64,000 bases of DNA from Erpobdella octoculata (lineage: Eukaryota; Annelida; Clitellata; Hirudinida; Erpobdellidae), in contig OZ022240.1 in assembly GCA_963978895.1 (NCBI GenBank), forward strand, positions 15,799,217-15,863,216, read 5' to 3'. Position numbers and translations under genes: made by a program. Shown here in pieces: positions 63,783 to 64,000 of the stretch. Positions within the stretch are counted from its first letter, which is position 1. Each line of letters opens with the position of its first letter. The notes below the pieces were generated by a model. It was not told the DNA's origin. It made no database searches and saw nothing but the letters and a program-made list of their open reading frames with translations.

Positions 63783-64000
63783 ACCAATGCTTTTATTAAC
63801 TCGTCGTCTCTGTTTCTCTGTCTGTTTCAAATCTTGCAATCAATTTTTGAGTCACTTCCTGATGATAGATTTTTTTCAAATTTTGCATACATGCTCAAAA
63901 TAGAAGACAATGCAATATTCAATTATTAGTTTTAGAATAAGTCAATTAATTTAGTTAATTTTAATTAATTTCGATATTTCGATATAATTAAGATATTTCG
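63783..64000 (-). repeat. Dispersed repeat, inverted copy of 21941-22160
   Basis: Near-identical reverse complement of the earlier block, running to the window edge, so its true end is not visible. Confidence 0.8.

Overview
The window is nuclear DNA from an AT-rich, repeat-laden invertebrate animal genome. The evidence is spliced protein-coding genes with GT-AG introns, AATAAA poly(A) signals, animal-type orthologues including a ciliary protein, and a wide mix of eukaryotic transposons. I cannot place the phylum. No rRNA, free-standing tRNA or bacterial operon is visible.

Four host genes can be assembled exon by exon with consistent splice phases. (1) DHODH (dihydroorotate dehydrogenase, + strand, about 11.06-13.36 kb; the 5' exon with the start codon was not found). 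(2) ILF2/NF45 (+, 25.75-29.46 kb, 11 exons, 384 aa). (3) CFAP69 (+, 31.26-56.79 kb, 23 exons, about 974 aa), whose introns carry most of the mobile DNA. (4) PRPF18 (-, 58.32-62.15 kb, 6 exons, about 348 aa), convergent with CFAP69. They serve pyrimidine synthesis, RNA binding, the ciliary axoneme and pre-mRNA splicing; nothing suggests they act as one unit.

The rest is layered mobile DNA. 0-11 kb: low-complexity DNA, Helitron and hAT relics, a foldback element with tandem-repeat arms, and a 3-kb hAT containing a TA-flanked element and a second hAT. 13.5-23.5 kb: a piggyBac-like element directly downstream of DHODH (itself hit by a SINE), a hAT with a transposase relic, a deleted and internally inverted Ty3/gypsy-like retroelement, and dispersed repeats. 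31-57 kb: CFAP69 introns hold a second piggyBac copy, at least five hAT elements, LINE fragments, and a 2.7-kb element with long terminal inverted repeats. 58-64 kb: PRPF18, with further hATs in its introns, then repeats to the window end.

Most notable: the element at 44663-47404 (9-bp target duplication, arms over 600 bp). It carries an Ulp1-like cysteine-peptidase C-terminus joined to a PHD finger and a second zinc/DNA-binding-like ORF, each flanked by its own inverted repeat, so the whole forms a three-armed nested palindrome. Also notable are a U12-type intron of CFAP69 that hosts a complete piggyBac copy, and a paired empty/filled site proving mobility of an otherwise unclassified poly(A) SINE.
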